NCBI GenBank assembly: GCA_963775125.1
Contig: CAVZHQ010000005.1
Span: forward strand, 372,001 to 436,000
Source: JAHECQ01 sp963775125
GTDB taxonomy: Bacteria > Actinomycetota > Acidimicrobiia > Acidimicrobiales > SZUA-35
Direction of reading: 5' to 3'
DNA: 64,000 nucleotides
Shown here: positions 61,221 to 64,000 of the stretch, in pieces
Position numbering within the stretch: the first letter of the stretch is position 1
Layout of the letters: every line of letters begins with the position of its first letter
The notes under the pieces: generated by a model
The model's input: only the letters and a program-made list of their open reading frames with translations
Told to the model about the DNA's origin: nothing
Database searches by the model: none
Made by a program: the position numbers and the translations under genes

Positions 61221-64000
61221 GTTGCCGAAGGCGCGTTCCATCAACTCGGCCTGTTCCTGCTGGTGGACGGCGGCGGAGCCGGTGGCGGGGCTGGCCGACT
61301 CTCGCCGACTGACCCGAAGGATCTCGTGGGTCTCGCCGTGGGCATTGAACAGGTTGCCCTTGATCGCGTTCCATGCGCCCATGTTCTCGGGCTCCTCTTG
61401 GAGCCACACGATCTCGGTTGCATTGGGGAAGCGAGCGACCTGCTCGGCGATACCTGCGTAGGGCCAAGGGTAGACCTGCTCGATGCGAACGACGGCCGCC
61501 GGGGCGCCGAGTTCGTCTCGTTGCGCCTCGGCTTCGGTCGACACCTTGCCACTTGCGAGGACGATGCGCTTCACGCGCTTGGCATCGAGATGGTCGTTGA
61601 ACGACAGCACTTCCTCGAAGGACCCCGAGGTGAACTGATCGACCGAGCTCTTCGACCACTTGGCCCTCAGGCCCGACTTCGGGGTGAAGATCACCAATGG
61701 GCTGCGGACCTCGCGAACCATCTGGCGGCGGAGGAGGTGGAACAACTGGGCGGCGGTGGTGGCGTTTGCGATCTGGATGTTGTCCTCGGCGCACAGGATG
61801 AGAAAGCGCTCGAGGCGAGCCGACGAGTGCTCGGGGCCTTGACCCTCGAAGCCATGGGGGAGCAGCATGACCAAGCCGATGTGCTCGTTCCATTTGTCCC
61901 TCGCCGCAACGAGGAATTGGTCGATGATGATCTGTGCGCCGTTGACGAAGTCGCCGAACTGGGCTTCCCAGGCGACGAGTACCTCGGGCCGGATCAGTGA
62001 GTAGCCGTATTCGAATCCGAGACCGGCGTACTCCGAGAGCGTGGAGTCGTAGACCCAGAAGTGGCTTCCGTCGTGGGCCAACTGCGTCAGTGGGGTGAAC
62101 TCGTTGCCGTTCTCGTAGTCGTGAAGGGTGGCGTGACGGTGAGCGAAGGTACCGCGGCGGGAGTCCTGCCCGGTGAGGCGGACAGGGGTGCCTTGGGCGA
62201 GCAGGGTCCCGAAGGCGAACGCCTCGCCCAATGCCCAATCGACCTCACCCGTTGCCCACATCTTGTCGCGCGCCTCGAACTGGCGGGCCAGCTTGGGGTG
62301 GACGGTGAAACCGTCGGGCGTGGTCGAAAGCGCCGTGTAGACCCGGTCGAGAAGTTCGCGGGGGACACCGGTCTCGACGTGGGGCAAGACGCCAACCGGG
62401 GGTGGCGAAGCCTTGGCCCGCAGACCGGCAGGCGGTGCCGCCTCTCGGGTCGCGTCGAGGCCCTGTTGCATCATTTGTTGGAAGTAGTCGAGGGCGACCT
62501 CGGCCTCCGACACGGTGATGTCGCCCCGGTCGACCAGACGCTGGGTGAAGATCGTGCGGGCCGACGGGCGGGCCGCAATCTTCCGATACATGAGCGGCTG
62601 GGTGTAGCTGGGATCGTCGCCTTCGTTGTGACCCTGCCGGCGGTAGCCGATCATGTCGATCACGACGTCCTTGTGGAACTGCTGGCGGTAGGCGAAGGCC
62701 AGGTGGGCGACGTGGACGCAGCCTTCGGGGTCGTCGGCGTTGACGTGGAAGATGGGCGCCTGGACGCTCTTGGCGACGTCGGTCGAGTACTCGGAGCTTC
62801 GGGACTGGTGTGGTGCCGTGGTGTAGCCGAGTTGATTGTTGATGATCAGGTGGATCGTGCCGCCGACCTTGTAGCCCTTGATCTGCGAGAGGTTGAGGGT
62901 CTCGGTGACGACGCCCTGGCCGGCAAAGGCGGCGTCGCCGTGGATCAGGATCGGCATGACCGGATAGCGCGGAGCGTCCTCGTCCTCGATCCGGTCCATG
63001 AACGCTCGAGCCATGCCGACCACCACCGGATCGACTGCTTCGAGGTGCGAGGGGTTGGGCGCCAGCTGGATGTCGATCCGGTTTCCGGCGGGGCTCACGT
63101 GCTCGCCCTGGAAGCCGAGGTGGTACTTGACGTCGCCGGAGCCCTGGATGGAGTCGTCGCGAATCATCCCCTCGAACTCGCGGAAGAGGTCCTGGTGACG
63201 CTTGCCCATGATGTTGACCAGGACGTTCAGGCGGCCGCGATGGGCCATGCCCATGACGACACGCGAGAGGTGCTGATCGGCCGAACGTGACATGAGCGCG
63301 TCGAGAATCGGGATGGCGCTCTCGGCTCCTTCGAGGCCGAAACGCTTCTGGCCGACGTAACGAGCGCCGAGGAACTTCTCGAGTGCTTCAGCTGCGCTCA
63401 GGCGTTCGAGGATGTGGTGCTGCTCTTCGCGGGTGAAGTGGTACGGCTTGCCTTCGACCTGTTCCTGGATCCACCGCTTCTCGACGGGGTCGGCGATGTG
63501 CATGTACTCGACGCCGATGGTGCGGCTGTAGGCGTCCCGGAGAATCGACAGGATCTCACCCAGGGCCATCTTGCGGGTTTCGCCGCCGACCGAGGCGTAG
63601 ACGCCGTCGCGCAGGCCGGTGAGGAACTCGCGATCGAGATCCCAGATCGTGAGGCCGAAGCTGGCCGGATCGAGTTCGTCGTGATGCTTGGTCTCGTTCT
63701 CCGCCAGCGGGTTGGTGTTGGCGATGAGGTGGCCGCGCACCCGGTACTGGTTGATGAGGGTGTTGACCGCCATCTGCTTCGACATGGCCGAGTCGGCATC
63801 GTCCTCGGCCATTGCTCCGGAGTCGGGAAGCCACTTGACCGCTTCGTAGGGCACCCCGAAGTCCTCGAAGAGATCCGGCATAGAAATCCTTCTCGCCCAT
63901 GAGGAACTCGTGGACCTGCTTGAGGAAGAGTCCCGACTCGGCGCCCTGGATGATGCGGTGGTCGTAGGTGCTGGTGATGGCGATGATCTTCGACAGGCCG
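61209..64000 (-). CDS. kgd: 2-oxoglutarate dehydrogenase E1 / multifunctional Kgd (5' part outside window; frameshift at E2-E1 junction)
   Basis: The ThDP-dependent E1 domain converts 2-oxoglutarate in the TCA cycle. It includes MAHRGRLNVLVN, APNPSHLEAVDPVVVGMARA, GDAAFAGQGVVTE and a C-terminal EEPENMGAWNAIK. Upstream, in a different frame, lies the C-terminal part of the E2-like acyltransferase domain, with TYDHRIIQGAESGLFL, as in actinobacterial Kgd fusions where E2 and E1 sit on one chain. The junction should read EKDFYPDLFEDFGVPYEAVKW, which requires dropping one base near 63879. As given, E1 can be read alone from ATG 63881 (890 residues). The overall identity as Kgd is firm; the separation into two pieces may be an indel. 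Confidence 0.9.
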   Translation of the reverse strand, partial: ACRRSSPSPAPTTTASSRAPSRDSSSSRSTSSSWARRISMPDLFEDFGVPYEAVKWLPDSGAMAEDDADSAMSKQMAVNTLINQYRVRGHLIANTNPLAENETKHHDELDPASFGLTIWDLDREFLTGLRDGVYASVGGETRKMALGEILSILRDAYSRTIGVEYMHIADPVEKRWIQEQVEGKPYHFTREEQHHILERLSAAEALEKFLGARYVGQKRFGLEGAESAIPILDALMSRSADQHLSRVVMGMAHRGRLNVLVNIMGKRHQDLFREFEGMIRDDSIQGSGDVKYHLGFQGEHVSPAGNRIDIQLAPNPSHLEAVDPVVVGMARAFMDRIEDEDAPRYPVMPILIHGDAAFAGQGVVTETLNLSQIKGYKVGGTIHLIINNQLGYTTAPHQSRSSEYSTDVAKSVQAPIFHVNADDPEGCVHVAHLAFAYRQQFHKDVVIDMIGYRRQGHNEGDDPSYTQPLMYRKIAARPSARTIFTQRLVDRGDITVSEAEVALDYFQQMMQQGLDATREAAPPAGLRAKASPPPVGVLPHVETGVPRELLDRVYTALSTTPDGFTVHPKLARQFEARDKMWATGEVDWALGEAFAFGTLLAQGTPVRLTGQDSRRGTFAHRHATLHDYENGNEFTPLTQLAHDGSHFWVYDSTLSEYAGLGFEYGYSLIRPEVLVAWEAQFGDFVNGAQIIIDQFLVAARDKWNEHIGLVMLLPHGFEGQGPEHSSARLERFLILCAEDNIQIANATTAAQLFHLLRRQMVREVRSPLVIFTPKSGLRAKWSKSSVDQFTSGSFEEVLSFNDHLDAKRVKRIVLASGKVSTEAEAQRDELGAPAAVVRIEQVYPWPYAGIAEQVARFPNATEIVWLQEEPENMGAWNAIKGNLFNAHGETHEILRVSRRESASPATGSAAVHQQEQAELMERAFGNLPE

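Overview
The window is a gene-dense, high-GC stretch of an actinobacterial chromosome. The gene set fits the class Acidimicrobiia (Ilumatobacter/Microthrix-like lineages) better than mycobacteria, although it shares many typical actinobacterial systems: coenzyme F420 synthesis and use (CofC, an LLM-type oxidoreductase, a PPOX-fold protein), mycothiol chemistry (Mca-like amidase), NucS mismatch repair, the ImuA'-ImuB-DnaE2 mutasome under LexA boxes of the GAAC-N4-GTTC type, and a Kgd-type 2-oxoglutarate dehydrogenase. No rRNA, tRNA, CRISPR array or complete insertion sequence is visible. The lineage call is inference from gene content.

Layout. 1-5.7 kb: a truncated PIG-L deacetylase, cofC, an unrecognised 573-aa protein, a secreted acidic repeat protein, rnhB and small envelope proteins. 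5.7-16.8 kb: the SOS mutasome (imuA', imuB, dnaE2), an MFS transporter, an alcohol dehydrogenase with a MarR regulator, and typA. 16.8-31.3 kb: Nudix, PPOX and PEBP proteins, an MgtE-like transporter with a PhoU/TrkA_C partner, a carotenoid oxygenase, NfeD plus an SPFH protein, Mca plus SCP2, a YdjC-type deacetylase, a nuclease, a thiolase and an F420 oxidoreductase. 31.3-40.6 kb: peroxiredoxin, a zincin, a broken DUF4143 ATPase flanked by a recent 75-bp duplication, a Rieske oxygenase, an esterase, a HerA-like ATPase, a G/U mismatch glycosylase and a PAP2 phosphatase. 40.6-53.8 kb: acyl-CoA or steroid-type catabolism (two SDRs, enoyl-CoA hydratase, FadD, MaoC-like dehydratase) with pyruvate carboxylase, a geranylgeranyl-reductase-like flavoprotein and a VanW protein. 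53.8-64 kb: nucS, an ABC1 kinase, cysQ, ettA, an NYN-S1-lysine-rich nuclease, a HAD hydrolase and kgd.

The most notable find is a GrdB-like selenoprotein at 42534-43559. An in-frame UGA sits in a U-x-x-C motif, the frame stays open for 164 codons beyond it, and a perfect 7-bp stem with a GGUCG loop lies just downstream, as in a bacterial SECIS. Ordinary gene calling would split or truncate it. Its start codon overlaps the fadD stop codon.

Two broader patterns matter to a reader. First, eight genes are interrupted by single-base frameshifts, seven of them +1, including the normally important typA and kgd. This looks more like residual indel error in the assembly than gene decay, and the affected entries are flagged. 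Second, the sequence is rich in short tandem repeats and palindromes: large AAAA-loop or similar palindromes lie at three convergent gene junctions, and a separate CTTGCAGAAC repeat family lies at two intergenic sites.
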